Counted from the first letter of the stretch, positions 53,958-63,135 are shown. The stretch: 64,000 nucleotides of DNA from CAZDXJ01 sp050303615 (GCA_050303615.1 JBNLCC010000061.1:40794-104793); one strand, 5' to 3'. Translations and numbers: made by a program. The notes: generated by a model from the sequence alone, not told the origin.

Positions 53958-55337
53958 CTATACATTTTCTATTTTCTCTACTTGACTGACGATTTGACCT
54001 TTTGCCAGCCGGGTTCTGATCCGGTCGCCTTGATTCAGGTTCTCGACGGAACGGATGATCTCCGAACGATCCATCGTCGATACGATGGCATAGCCGCGGT
54101 GCAACGTGGCTAAAGGGCTAACAGCATGCAACGTTTGGCTGCAGTTGGCCAGTAACTGTTGTTTTTGTTCAAGCAGTCGTTGAGCGGCGGTGATGAGTCT
54201 CCGAGACAGATATTGTTGCTGTAACCTGAAATGATTGATTTTATCGTTCGGGCTATGCTGCCGAAGTTTGGTTGCCTGGCTTTCCAGGCTGGTACGGCTT
54301 TGCTGCAATTTATGCTGTATTACCATATTAACTCTGCTTTCCAACTCGTCCAGCCGCTGGAATTTATTTTGCAGTTGTTTGCCGGGGTGTTGCAAATGCA
54401 TTCGCTTGCTAATCCATTCCATGGTTTTACGGTGTTGTATTAATAGCGACTGAATGCGCTGCGTTAGTCTGGCTTCAAATTGCCGGAACAGGCGCAGCCA
54501 CTCCAATTGGTCCGGTGTGACATGTTCTGCTGCGGCCGACGGTGTTGGTGCGCGCAGATCCGCGACAAAATCGGTGATGGTGAAGTCAATCTCATGGCCG
54601 ATAGCTGATATGACCGGGGTGGTGCTGGCATAAACGGCTCGGGCAACGATTTCTTCATTAAAGGGCCACAAGTCTTCCAGGGAACCGCCGCCCCTGGTCA
54701 GGATAAGCACGTCGCATTCTTTTCTGATATTTGCCGTTTTGAGGGCCCGGACAATTTCGTATTTTGCCGTGTCGCCTTGTACGGCCACCGGATAAATGAT
54801 GACCGGCAACGCAGGAAAGCGGCGTTTGATAACGGAAAGTATATCCCTGACGGCGGCTCCGGTTGGGGACGTTATCACGCCGACGGTCCTGGGCAGTTTG
54901 GGCAATGGCTGTTTTACTTCCCCGTCAAACAAGCCTTCTGCGGACAATTTGAACTTTAAGGCCTCGAAAGCCCGGCGCAACGCACCGTCGCCGGCTTCCT
55001 GCATATCTTCGACGAGCAGTTGGAAATCCCCGCGCGTTTCGTACAAACCGACCTGAGCCGTAACGATGACCTGGTTGCCATTTTCAGGGTTGAAACTCAA
55101 TCTACGCCGAAAGGAGCGGAACATCGCGCAACGAACCTGGGCATTGGCATCTTTTAATGAAAAATAGATATGGCCTGAAGAAGGTAAACTTAGATTCGAT
55201 ATTTCCCCTTGCACCTGGATGGTGAGGAAATGTTCGCTTAAAAGCAATTTAGTTTCCCTGTTTAGCTGCGAGACCGTGTAAATCATTTTTTCCGTTGCAG
55301 GGGAGGCGAATAAATTTTGCATAGGTAATTTTATCAT
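53958..55337 (-). CDS. xseA: Exodeoxyribonuclease VII large subunit
   Basis: The 459-residue product has the N-terminal OB fold (YTVSQLNRETKLLLSEHF, then VQGEISNLSLPSSGHIYFSLKD, about 21-65), the catalytic core with GVITSPTGAAVRDIL (about 150-164), ILTRGGGSLEDLWPFNEE (about 205-222) and SAIGHEIDFTITDFVADLRAPTPS (about 236-259), then a long coiled coil and the C-terminal LHRGYAIVS. It degrades single-stranded DNA together with XseB, which is not in the window. An ATG at 55322 is an alternative start. Confidence 0.95.
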   Translation of the reverse strand: MIKLPMQNLFASPATEKMIYTVSQLNRETKLLLSEHFLTIQVQGEISNLSLPSSGHIYFSLKDANAQVRCAMFRSFRRRLSFNPENGNQVIVTAQVGLYETRGDFQLLVEDMQEAGDGALRRAFEALKFKLSAEGLFDGEVKQPLPKLPRTVGVITSPTGAAVRDILSVIKRRFPALPVIIYPVAVQGDTAKYEIVRALKTANIRKECDVLILTRGGGSLEDLWPFNEEIVARAVYASTTPVISAIGHEIDFTITDFVADLRAPTPSAAAEHVTPDQLEWLRLFRQFEARLTQRIQSLLIQHRKTMEWISKRMHLQHPGKQLQNKFQRLDELESRVNMVIQHKLQQSRTSLESQATKLRQHSPNDKINHFRLQQQYLSRRLITAAQRLLEQKQQLLANCSQTLHAVSPLATLHRGYAIVSTMDRSEIIRSVENLNQGDRIRTRLAKGQIVSQVEKIENV

Positions 55338-55417
55338 GATTTAGTTGAGGCGCCGTACATCAAGCCGGGGATAGTGTGTAGCCTACATTAATGTAACTGC
55401 TAAAGCAGGAGGTAATT

Positions 55418-55453
55418 ATGAACAGGCTCAAAAAAAGTGTTGTAAAATATTAG
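55418..55453 (+). CDS. 11-codon mini-ORF (possible leader peptide) before the SMR gene
   Basis: ATG at 55418 opens MNRLKKSVVKY and stops at TAG 55451-55453. It is preceded by a perfect AGGAGGT ribosome-binding site and a small CTGC-TAAA-GCAG hairpin overlapping it. It ends 26 bases before the SMR start. Such a strong site before so short a frame suggests a leader peptide affecting expression of the transporter. It may instead be the remnant of a lost gene. Confidence 0.4.
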   Translation: MNRLKKSVVKY

Positions 55454-55479
55454 TTTTTAATATTTTAAAGGAACTTATA

Positions 55480-55800
55480 ATGGCATGGCTTTTATTGAGC
55501 ATTGCCGGTATTGCTGAGATCGTTTTTGCGTTGAGCCTCAAATTGAATGAAGGATTCACTCGTTTTTGGCCCAGCATCGTTACGATGATTTCCGGGGGCA
55601 CCAGTTTTTATTTATTGATGTTGGCATTAAAAAGTCTACCGGTTGGTACCGCTTATGCCGTATGGACCGGAATGGGGGCCGTGGGTGTTGCCGTGTTAGG
55701 TATCATTTTGTTCAAGGAACCTACCGATCTGCCGAGGCTGGCGTCAATTGCGCTGGTGGTCATCGGCATTGTCGGTCTTAAATTAACGCATATCGATTAG
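55480..55800 (+). CDS. Small multidrug resistance family transporter, SugE/Gdx-like
   Basis: The 106-residue product has four membrane spans and the SMR essential glutamate E13 in IAGIAEIVFALSLKL. The phrase AEIVFALSLKLNEGFTRF and the third-span sequence GTAYAVWTGMGAVGVAVLGII resemble the SugE/Gdx (guanidinium exporter) subgroup more than EmrE. Substrate assignment is by resemblance only. I see no guanidine riboswitch upstream. tusB starts two bases after its stop, so they may share a transcript. Confidence 0.85.
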   Translation: MAWLLLSIAGIAEIVFALSLKLNEGFTRFWPSIVTMISGGTSFYLLMLALKSLPVGTAYAVWTGMGAVGVAVLGIILFKEPTDLPRLASIALVVIGIVGLKLTHID

Positions 55801-55802
55801 CC

Positions 55803-56093
55803 GTGTTACACATCATTTCGCAATCCCCGCTGGCAGATGCCGTTTTCGACAGGATTGATGACGGCGATGTGGTGATATTTATCGAAAATGCGGTTCTTTG
55901 TCTGCACCGGGATGGCCGTTTCGCTGAGCTTTTGAACCGAAAACAAAAATTAATCCGCATGTATGTTTTGCTGGTTGATCTTGAGGCAAGGGGCATCGCC
56001 TTGCAAAAACTGGTATCCGGCATTGAAGCGGTGGACTATACCGGCTTTGTTGAATTGACCATAGAGAATGCGGTTATTCAGTCATGGTGTTAG
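55803..56093 (+). CDS. tusB: TusB/DsrH family sulfur-relay protein
   Basis: The 96-residue product begins MLHIISQSP (GTG start), typical of TusB/DsrH, and continues DGDVVIFIENAVLCL and VDYTGFVELTIEN. TusB works in the TusBCD complex that hands sulfur to TusE for 2-thiouridine formation in tRNA. TusC and TusD are not beside it. It overlaps tusE by 10 bases. Confidence 0.8.
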   Translation: MLHIISQSPLADAVFDRIDDGDVVIFIENAVLCLHRDGRFAELLNRKQKLIRMYVLLVDLEARGIALQKLVSGIEAVDYTGFVELTIENAVIQSWC

Positions 56094-56416
56094 TGGTAGA
56101 CGGCCGGAATTTGACGACAACCGAAGAGGGTTTTTTAGTTCACTTGAATGATTGGAATGAGTCGGTTGCCGGGGAAATCGCGCGGTTAAACGACATCAAT
56201 CTGGAAGAGCCGCATTGGGAAATCGTTCGTTTTATCCGTCATTATTATCTGCAATTTAAGCATTTGCCCAATGCACGGGTTTTTACTAAAGCAATACGTA
56301 ATGCGTTAGGGGAAGAAAAAGGCAACAGCCGCTATTTGCATCGTTTATTTCCTAAAGGCCCTTTGAAATATGCTTGTAAAATAGCCGGGCTGCCTAAACC
56401 TCCGACGTGTTTATGA
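56084..56416 (+). CDS. tusE: TusE/DsrC family sulfur carrier
   Basis: The 110-residue product has the DsrC/TusE fold: EEGFLVHLNDWNESVAGEIA (about 15-34) and HWEIVRFIRHYYLQFKHLPNAR (about 45-66). The C-terminal arm has a cysteine in YACKIAGLP and the penultimate cysteine in KPPTCL, the conserved sulfur-carrying position. Two Cys in the arm are found in true DsrC; in TusE the penultimate one is the essential one. Pairing with TusB points to tRNA thiolation. Confidence 0.85.
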   Translation: MVLVVDGRNLTTTEEGFLVHLNDWNESVAGEIARLNDINLEEPHWEIVRFIRHYYLQFKHLPNARVFTKAIRNALGEEKGNSRYLHRLFPKGPLKYACKIAGLPKPPTCL

Positions 56417-56488
56417 TGCTTTTGCAGTGTGAACTCGAATAACAGGCACTGTTCTCACGTCGTCTTACTACTGCCAAAATAAAACCTT

Positions 56489-56878
56489 TCAGCCCTGTTT
56501 GAAGCGGTGAATTTGCCGGCGCTGTTTTTTGTTCGGCCTTCTCTCGCGGCCGTGATCGGTCAAAGTACTGAGTTCGCGTTGATGGGCAATTTGCTGTTCT
56601 CTGTTGCTCCGGCTTTCCGGTGTTTCCTGGTAGAGCTGTACCGCTTCCTTGGCCGGGCGCCGTTGTGAGTTGATCCCGGCCACGGTGATATCCCAAGTAT
56701 AATGATCCTTACTGATAAACAGCCGGGTGCCGATTCTGATTTCTTTTCCCGGCTTGCTGCGTTGCCCGTTTACGTGTACTTTACCTCCGGCAACTGCATC
56801 TGCGGCAAGCTTGCGTGTTTTAAAAAAACGTGCCGCCCACAGCCATTTGTCCAGCCGGAGAGTATCGAGTTCGGTCAT
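56489..56878 (-). CDS. hslR: Ribosome-associated heat-shock protein Hsp15
   Basis: The 129-residue product has an S4 RNA-binding domain at residues about 8-55 (LRLDKWLWAARFFKTRKLA, then GGKVHVNGQRSKPGKEI) and a basic tail ending RRPNKKQRRQIHRFKQG. In E. coli Hsp15 rescues 50S subunits carrying stalled nascent chains. Convergent with tusE. Confidence 0.92.
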   Translation of the reverse strand: MTELDTLRLDKWLWAARFFKTRKLAADAVAGGKVHVNGQRSKPGKEIRIGTRLFISKDHYTWDITVAGINSQRRPAKEAVQLYQETPESRSNREQQIAHQRELSTLTDHGRERRPNKKQRRQIHRFKQG

Positions 56879-56908
56879 TGCTATTACTTAAAAGATTGAG
56901 AGTGCAAT

Positions 56909-59900
56909 TTACATTAAGGATTCAATGGATTCCAGCGGTACGGGCTTGCTGACATAGTAGCCCTGCGCATAATCGACCTTGAGTTCTTTTAATAGATTAA
57001 ATATTTTCTCGTTTTCAACAAATTCCGCAATCGTTTTTTTGCCCATGATGTGGCCGATATCGTTAATTGATTTGACCAATGCCAAATCGACGGGATCTGA
57101 AGTGATATCCTTGACAAAAATACCATCTATCTTTAGATAGTCGACCGGCAGGAATTTCAGGTAATCAAATGAAGATAAACCGCTGCCGAAGTCGTCGATG
57201 GAAAATTTGCAACCCAGGATTTTTAATTTATCGATGAATTCGGTAGCTGCGGTTAAATTCTGGATAGTTGATGTTTCGGTTATTTCGAAACAGATCTTCT
57301 GGTAGGGAATGGAATGGTTTGCAAATTGTTCGATAATATATTGAAGCAGTTTATCGTCTCCCAGATTCTGGCCGGAAAGGTTGATAGAACACACGGAAAG
57401 CCGAGCGAGCGCTTGCGGGTGCCGTTCAAACCAGCTAAAAGTATTGTGCACGATCCAACGGTCTATTTTTTCCGAAAGATGATAGCGTTCCGCTGCGGGC
57501 AGGAAGGCACTCGGAGATACAATATTTCCATCCTTGCTTTCCAAGCGGATGAGTATTTCATAATGTTGTTGACCCGATGCGGTCAACGGAACGATCGGCT
57601 GGGCATAAAGCACAAAGCGATTATCCAAAAATGCTTGATTAATTTCCGAAGTCCAATTGATTTCGTTGTAATGGCGGGCTGTCCTATGGTCTTCAGACTG
57701 ATAAACGTGGATACGATTGCGGCCGGCGTCTTTTGCCATATAACAAGCCATATCGGCTTGTGACAGCAATTCGCCTAAATCCTTGTTTTGTTCAGTAATT
57801 GAAACCAGACCGATGCTGATTCCGATATGAAAGCTGCGCTCTGCCCACTGAAACGGGAAATGCTCAACCGCTCGGAGAATGTGCTCCGCGGCCTGTTTGC
57901 CGCGTTCCAGGGGACAATGCTCCATCAGTACGGCAAACTCATCGCCGCCTAAACGTGCAAATGTGTCACGCAAGCGTATCAATCCGGACAGGTGCTTGCT
58001 CAATTGCCGAAGCAATTCGTCTCCGGCGGCATGGCTGCAAGTGTCATTGATGATTTTAAATTGATCAAGATCCAGGTAACAAAGTGTGTGTTCAGCCAGG
58101 CTATTTTGCGTACTGTCTATGACTTGTTCCAGGCGTCTTTCAAATTCCCGGCGATTTATCAGTCCCGTCAGTGGATCGTGAGTTGCCTGATAGGAGAGTT
58201 TTTCCGTTAATGATCGTGCCTCGGTCACATCTTCCTGGATGGCGACATAATGTGTGATTTCTCCCGAATCGTTGATTACCGGCGCAATCGACTCTTGAGA
58301 CCAGTAAAATTCACCATTTTTCTTTTTGTTGTGTAAAATACCGCGCCATTCCTTGCCAGAAGTAATGGTATTCCAAAGTCTGCGATAGGTCTCTATGGAC
58401 GTTTCTCCGGTACTGAAGATTTTAGTGCTTTTACCGATCACTTCTTCCGACGAATAGCCGGTAATTTCAGTAATCTTATCGTTAACATATTCAATGTTAC
58501 CCATTTTGTCGGTTATTACCACCAGGTTCGGACTTTGTTCCACGGCTTGGTGAAGCTGGCGGATATTGGTTTCGGCCAGGGTAAGGTCGGTAATGTCCAT
58601 CCAGGAACCGATAATTTCGGAAACTACACCCTGTTCATTGCGCAACACGATCACTTTGTCATGTATCCAATGGTAGGTGCTGTCTTTATGCCGGAAGCGG
58701 TACTGTAGATCCAAGCTGCCTTGATCCAACAGTTGATTTTGTAAATCCAGGGTTTTTTTTAAGTCGTCTGAATGCAGGCGTTTTAACCACAATTTCGGGT
58801 CGGAATACCATTCCTGTGGGCTGAAACCGCTGACTGTGTTGATTGATTCGCTGACGAAAGTCGTAATGAAGGGTTGTTGGTTATTTCCGGTCGGCGATAG
58901 AGTATAAATTGTCGCTGGACTGACCTCAATGATATGCTTGAGGCGGTTTTGCGATTCTTTGATTTCCATTTCGTGTTGTCGGCGCTGGGTAATGTCCGTG
59001 ATCACAGCATAAAACACCGGTTGTCCGGGATCATAATAATATTGTAACCGTACTTCAATCGGATAGCTGGAACCGTTCTTGCGCCGATGAATCGTTTCAA
59101 AAAGCATTTGCCGCTGTGCTTGCGTTGTTAACGGTTCGACTAATTGCCGGAAAGACTGTTCGCTAAACTCAGGTGTGATATCCAGCGGTGTCATCCGCTT
59201 CAATTCATTCATGGAATAGCCCAAATTTTCGCGTGCTCCTTTGTTAACCTGTAAAAATCGTAGTGAGTCGGAACTAAAAATATAAATTTCGTTACCGGAT
59301 TGTTCCAGAATTTCACCCAGGCGTTGATTATTATCTTCAACCTGTTTGCGTTCCGTGATGTTAAAAATAACGCCGTCTAACCAGAGTAACTCCCCTGCGC
59401 TGTTGAAAATTCCTTGTCCTTGTTCATAAACCCAGCGGATTGAACCGGATTGATCGTAAATACGATATTGGATAGTGTATGGGTGCTTCTGTTGTATAGC
59501 CGTTAAAACATGGCTTCTGACCTGAGCGCTATCTTCGGGATGTATGATACTGGTATAGCTGCGTGCTTTATTTTGAAAAAACGCTGTGGGCGGATACCCG
59601 ATAATCGAGGTGGCGGCATCGGATAAATATTCCAGCGTCCAATTTTTATCACAGGCACGGCGGTAAACCGCCCCGGGAATATTGCCAACCAGTGTGCGAA
59701 ACCGCTGTTCATTGTTTTTTCTTAAAGTGATTTCTTCGGATAATTGCTGATTACTTAATGCCAGTTCCCTGGTTCGGCGGGAAATTTCACTGTTCAGCCG
59801 GTGCATAGTATGACGGATGCCGAAAAAAAGTAAAATTTCTACCAGTACAAATCCGGTAACGGCGTAAATTACATTAAGTTTGAGGTTATCAAGAAATGCT

Positions 59901-60889
59901 CCATGAATAGTCGTGATGTCCTGCCAAAAAAGTACTTTTCCGACATCACCCAGTTGGGAATTGATGGAACCGCGATAATCACGTAACGGTAGTTCGGATA
60001 AAATGTAAAACCGATAATTCCAGTTAACGCAAGTAATCTTTGCTGTGCTGAAATCGGCAATTTGTATTGCTGAAGTAAGTAATTCGGTAAATTGCGGGGA
60101 AGATGCTTCTTCAATGAGATAATCTTTGATAAGCGATGTTTTATTTAAACGTTCCGTTAACCCATCGGGCGATACCGTCGCCTGCACATGTTCCAACGCA
60201 AGTAAAACGGCAACATGGGTTTGATAGCTGCGCACAAAATTATGAACTAGGCGGTGGAAAGAAATTCCGGTCTCGATTACACCGACATGGACTGTTTCGT
60301 GGGTGGCCGGGTCAACCGCAAAAACCGGTTGAACTCCTCGAATTGCGGAGTAAACATGTCCTATTTCAAAACCGCCTGCAGGTTGTTGCTTATCGATTGC
60401 ATCGATGACGGCGAAACGTGCTTCATCCAACCGATCACCGAATTTGTCGGGTTGATGCACCCGTAAAAAGGAGACGGGACCCTGCCTCAAAATGAAATGT
60501 AAATGTCGGACTTGGAACTGTTCAGTCATTTTTAACCAGCTTGGTTCGACTATGTTAAGCAGTGCTTTTCTGACATTCGCGGACAGTATGTCCCCTTTAC
60601 CACCTCCTTCAGCTTCTACCGCCAATTTTCCTTGCAAAAATGCCTGCTGAACGCGAGGATCGTTGGCTACAAAGGTGGATATGTGCAGCATGTGGTCGAT
60701 CGTATAGCGTAGCGAATGGTTAAAGGTTGTGTGGAGGTTGTCGGCTTCGATCTCTAAATTGGCTATTAATGATTTCCTGGCCTGGTGGTAAGCAATTCCA
60801 ACAAACGTCGCATCCAGCAGCGCTATGATCAGACTGATGATCATAAAAAGTTTGAACGATGAGGAAGGCTCTGCCATCGGGTTTGCCAT
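56909..60889 (-). CDS. Membrane sensor with PAS, GGDEF and EAL domains
   Basis: The 1326-residue product has an N-terminal membrane span (about 13-33), a large periplasmic sensory region (about 35-335, dCache-like by length; contains VRHLHFILRQGPVSFLRV and HVGVIETGISFHRLV), a second span (about 338-358), four PAS/PAC repeats (about 390-895), a GGDEF domain (RLGGDEFAVL near 983) and an EAL domain (about 1080-1320). The GGDEF part keeps the motif and an RLRD inhibition site five residues before it. The EAL signature position reads EILIRLE, still with the metal-binding Glu, and DDFGSGLSSFDYL and the final Glu (ENEKIF) are present. It may make or break down cyclic di-GMP. The signal is unknown. 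Confidence 0.9.
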   Translation of the reverse strand: MANPMAEPSSSFKLFMIISLIIALLDATFVGIAYHQARKSLIANLEIEADNLHTTFNHSLRYTIDHMLHISTFVANDPRVQQAFLQGKLAVEAEGGGKGDILSANVRKALLNIVEPSWLKMTEQFQVRHLHFILRQGPVSFLRVHQPDKFGDRLDEARFAVIDAIDKQQPAGGFEIGHVYSAIRGVQPVFAVDPATHETVHVGVIETGISFHRLVHNFVRSYQTHVAVLLALEHVQATVSPDGLTERLNKTSLIKDYLIEEASSPQFTELLTSAIQIADFSTAKITCVNWNYRFYILSELPLRDYRGSINSQLGDVGKVLFWQDITTIHGAFLDNLKLNVIYAVTGFVLVEILLFFGIRHTMHRLNSEISRRTRELALSNQQLSEEITLRKNNEQRFRTLVGNIPGAVYRRACDKNWTLEYLSDAATSIIGYPPTAFFQNKARSYTSIIHPEDSAQVRSHVLTAIQQKHPYTIQYRIYDQSGSIRWVYEQGQGIFNSAGELLWLDGVIFNITERKQVEDNNQRLGEILEQSGNEIYIFSSDSLRFLQVNKGARENLGYSMNELKRMTPLDITPEFSEQSFRQLVEPLTTQAQRQMLFETIHRRKNGSSYPIEVRLQYYYDPGQPVFYAVITDITQRRQHEMEIKESQNRLKHIIEVSPATIYTLSPTGNNQQPFITTFVSESINTVSGFSPQEWYSDPKLWLKRLHSDDLKKTLDLQNQLLDQGSLDLQYRFRHKDSTYHWIHDKVIVLRNEQGVVSEIIGSWMDITDLTLAETNIRQLHQAVEQSPNLVVITDKMGNIEYVNDKITEITGYSSEEVIGKSTKIFSTGETSIETYRRLWNTITSGKEWRGILHNKKKNGEFYWSQESIAPVINDSGEITHYVAIQEDVTEARSLTEKLSYQATHDPLTGLINRREFERRLEQVIDSTQNSLAEHTLCYLDLDQFKIINDTCSHAAGDELLRQLSKHLSGLIRLRDTFARLGGDEFAVLMEHCPLERGKQAAEHILRAVEHFPFQWAERSFHIGISIGLVSITEQNKDLGELLSQADMACYMAKDAGRNRIHVYQSEDHRTARHYNEINWTSEINQAFLDNRFVLYAQPIVPLTASGQQHYEILIRLESKDGNIVSPSAFLPAAERYHLSEKIDRWIVHNTFSWFERHPQALARLSVCSINLSGQNLGDDKLLQYIIEQFANHSIPYQKICFEITETSTIQNLTAATEFIDKLKILGCKFSIDDFGSGLSSFDYLKFLPVDYLKIDGIFVKDITSDPVDLALVKSINDIGHIMGKKTIAEFVENEKIFNLLKELKVDYAQGYYVSKPVPLESIESLM

Positions 60890-60983
60890 TTAAAGCTATA
60901 GATTAGGAGTAATCAAAAACTGCGGATAAATTTTTCAACGGAAATCGTTCCGCCATAGCCGCCCGGATCTGATAGGGTAAACG

Positions 60984-61739
60984 TCATACAAGAAAATGAT
61001 GGATATCAATTGATTCAATTGTATGGTTCCACGCATCTGACTTATCTCGTATCGTGTTATAACCCCAATCGGCAAAAAATAATTTAATCTTTCTCAGTTC
61101 GTTGTTTTGCAAAACCTTCAACAATGTCGGCAATCTGTCCTCTATAAAATGCAATTCACTGTCCGGATGTTTGTTGATCAGTTCAAGCAATATGCCGACT
61201 TTACTCATATTCCGGTCCAAACCGAAAATTCTGGTCTTTGGCAAATGAATCCCGTTGGACGCCAATATTTGCGAAACAAAGCGCTCCTGTTTTGTTGTTA
61301 CGATATACCAAAGATGTTGTTCATCAAGCACGCTTAGTTTTTCTGCCACGCCGGGAAACAGCGGGTTCATATTGAGCCATTCATGTAATGCATTTTCGAT
61401 CCACAAATCCCTGGTTTCGCCAAACAGTTTTTTGAAATAATCAACACTTTTGCCGGAATGTTCAATCAGCTTTTGCTTTTTTTCCGAAAATTCAGCGAAT
61501 ATGCTGTCAATACCATCCCCCTGGTACAACATTCGCATTACCGGAATCGATTCATAACCGGTTTCAATAACGGGCCGTACGCGGCGGAACTGATCGATCA
61601 ATTCCTGCTCCGGTAAATCTCCCGTCATATCCGTCCATATACGAGTCGCGGCTTTCCATCCGGTTATGCCGGTTTCAACTGCGCTGTCGCAAATGACACC
61701 GTCAAAATCGAGAGCATAAATAATAGGATTTTTCATCAT
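60984..61739 (-). CDS. HAD-like hydrolase
   Basis: The 251-residue product begins MMKNPIIYALDFDGVICDS, with motif I of the haloacid dehalogenase superfamily (two Asp). A cap domain follows (about 25-120), then IVTTKQERFVSQIL (motif II Thr, about 140) and SELHFIEDRLPTLL with ADWGYNT (motifs III-IV). Phosphatase activity on a small substrate is likely; substrate unknown. No clear ribosome-binding site, and the open frame extends upstream, so the start could be 61739 or 61736. Confidence 0.78.
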   Translation of the reverse strand: MMKNPIIYALDFDGVICDSAVETGITGWKAATRIWTDMTGDLPEQELIDQFRRVRPVIETGYESIPVMRMLYQGDGIDSIFAEFSEKKQKLIEHSGKSVDYFKKLFGETRDLWIENALHEWLNMNPLFPGVAEKLSVLDEQHLWYIVTTKQERFVSQILASNGIHLPKTRIFGLDRNMSKVGILLELINKHPDSELHFIEDRLPTLLKVLQNNELRKIKLFFADWGYNTIRDKSDAWNHTIESIDIHHFLV

Positions 61740-62199
61740 ACAAAAAATCTTTAATTTTGATTTTAATAAGCATTGTGCAAGGTTCGGCAAATAATACTTT
61801 CGTTCGCCCCCCCGGCTAATCGAAAGCGGATCCCAAGACACATGCGAAGCGTAATGTTAACACAATTATCAAATGCTAATGCGGCGGCTATCATTCTTAT
61901 CTGATAAAGAGCACCTCGAGTCGCGTTATACTGAAACTTAGACAGCCACGTCCTTGGGCGTGGAGCTAATGGCTTTGCCTATGACAAGCCTAACAGGGTG
62001 GAAACGGAGATCGGCCAAAATTTCCGTTTCTATAATGAAAAATGACGATATCAAGCAAAGTACTGGAAACAGTCTTTTAATTAAATTGCCGCATTATTGC
62101 AATAAATGCATGTTTGCAAGACGTTGTCCCGCAGCTTGCTTGATTCAGAGAATTACTACGCATCCTCCCGCCTCCGGTTTCACCAAGTGATCGACAAAG
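61740..62199. other. Gene-poor region with an IS200/IS605-like hairpin
   Basis: The 570-base stretch between the HAD gene and the metallophosphoesterase holds the Pho box (62200-62216) and a GC-rich hairpin at 61946-61963 (CCACGTCC / GGGCGTGG, two to four-base loop). Hairpins of this look mark ends of IS200/IS605 elements. A possible 52-codon frame starts at 62035 (with CNKC and RRCPAAC), without a ribosome-binding site; I do not call it a gene. Confidence 0.35.
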
Positions 62200-62216
62200 T
62201 GTCATTACCGTGTCAC
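62200..62216 (+). promoter_or_regulatory. Pho box before the metallophosphoesterase
   Basis: TGTCAT (62200-62205) and TGTCAC (62211-62216) on the plus strand, start-to-start 11 bp, form one canonical two-unit Pho box. TAGAGT at 62227-62232 is a weak -10 candidate. It is 94 bases before the ATG of a secreted phosphoesterase, a typical PhoB target. Confidence 0.65.
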
Positions 62217-62309
62217 ATGGGAAAACTAGAGTACTCCTACGGCTTGTTGGGCTAGCCGTCACTCGGCCTTTTGAAGTTTGATAGTTAATTTATAACGAGG
62301 AGAATTGGG

Positions 62310-62760
62310 ATGCGCAATGATTTAAAACTTACAGTGGCTGCTGCAATAGTAGCCATGATAGTGCCGATTTCGGCATTTGCTTCTGATGACAATGGACACA
62401 AGCTTAACCATGATGACAACCATGCGTTGAAGGTGGCTCTATGGGGGGATATGTTCTACTTCGATGAGGCGATCAAGGAAGCGATGATCGATCAGACCAT
62501 CCAGTCAATGAATAGCCATAAGGTTGACTTCACCATCTTCGCAGGCGACACGAAAAGTGGCAGCAGCGAATGTACCGACCAGGCCATCGGTGACGATGTA
62601 ATCGACATTTTCAATCGATTGAATGCACCGACCTTGTATGCACTCGGTGATAACGAGTGGACAGACTGCCATCGCGCCAACAATGGCGCCTATGACCCGC
62701 TCGAACGCCTCGACTTCTTACGGGCAACGTTTTTCAACAAGGACACCACTCAGGGCATAT
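62310..62760 (+). pseudogene. Secreted metallophosphoesterase, cut by an IS3 element
   Basis: The gene has GAGGAG before ATG 62310 and a signal peptide (cleaved near ISAFA). The mature part has the calcineurin-like phosphoesterase pattern: VALWGDMFYFDEAI (D-x-F replacing D-x-H), TIFAGDTKSGSSECTD (GD motif with Asp ligand) and LYALGDNEWTDCHR (GDNE motif, Asn and Glu). After about 150 codons the reading frame runs into the IS left end at 62761 and stops at 62798. The family needs further C-terminal His motifs, which must lie beyond the IS, out of the window. Before insertion it was probably a phosphate-starvation-induced periplasmic or released phosphatase. Confidence 0.75.
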
Positions 62761-62811
62761 TGAATCGCCCCGGGATTGTCGGAGGGTCTATTTCTTGAGA
62801 GGATAGATCTT

Positions 62812-63135
62812 ATGAGTAAAGCAAGTAGATATTCCCCGGAGTTTCGTCAAAGAGCCGTCCACCTGTTTGAAGAGCAGCAAGTCCATCACTCTTCTAAGTG
62901 GGCTGCATTAAATGCTATAGCCAGCAAAGTAGGTTGTACCGCGGAGACCTTACGCAAATGGATAAAACAGCACGAAATTGATCAAGGTGAACGCGAAGGC
63001 CTGAGCACTTCGGAGCGAGAACAGTTGAAGCAGCTCCAACGTGAAAATCGGGAACTGAAACAAGCCAATGAGATTCTGCGCAAGGCATCGGCTTTTTTCG
63101 CCCAGGCGGAGCTCGACCGCCGACCGAAGAAATGA
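62812..63135 (+). CDS. IS3-family transposase OrfA
   Basis: The 107-residue product (ATG 62812, AGAGGAT upstream) has an N-terminal helix-turn-helix (YSPEFRQRAVHLFEE, then GCTAETLRKWIKQHEIDQG) and a leucine-zipper-like helix (REQLKQLQRENRELKQANEIL), then ends DRRPKK. It binds the IS ends and overlaps OrfB by an ATGA junction. Confidence 0.92.
   Translation: MSKASRYSPEFRQRAVHLFEEQQVHHSSKWAALNAIASKVGCTAETLRKWIKQHEIDQGEREGLSTSEREQLKQLQRENRELKQANEILRKASAFFAQAELDRRPKK

Noticed and set aside
55338..55479. Guanidine riboswitch before the SugE/Gdx-like gene
   Set aside because: I could not find the conserved ykkC-type motifs; the gap is filled by the mini-ORF and its ribosome-binding site.
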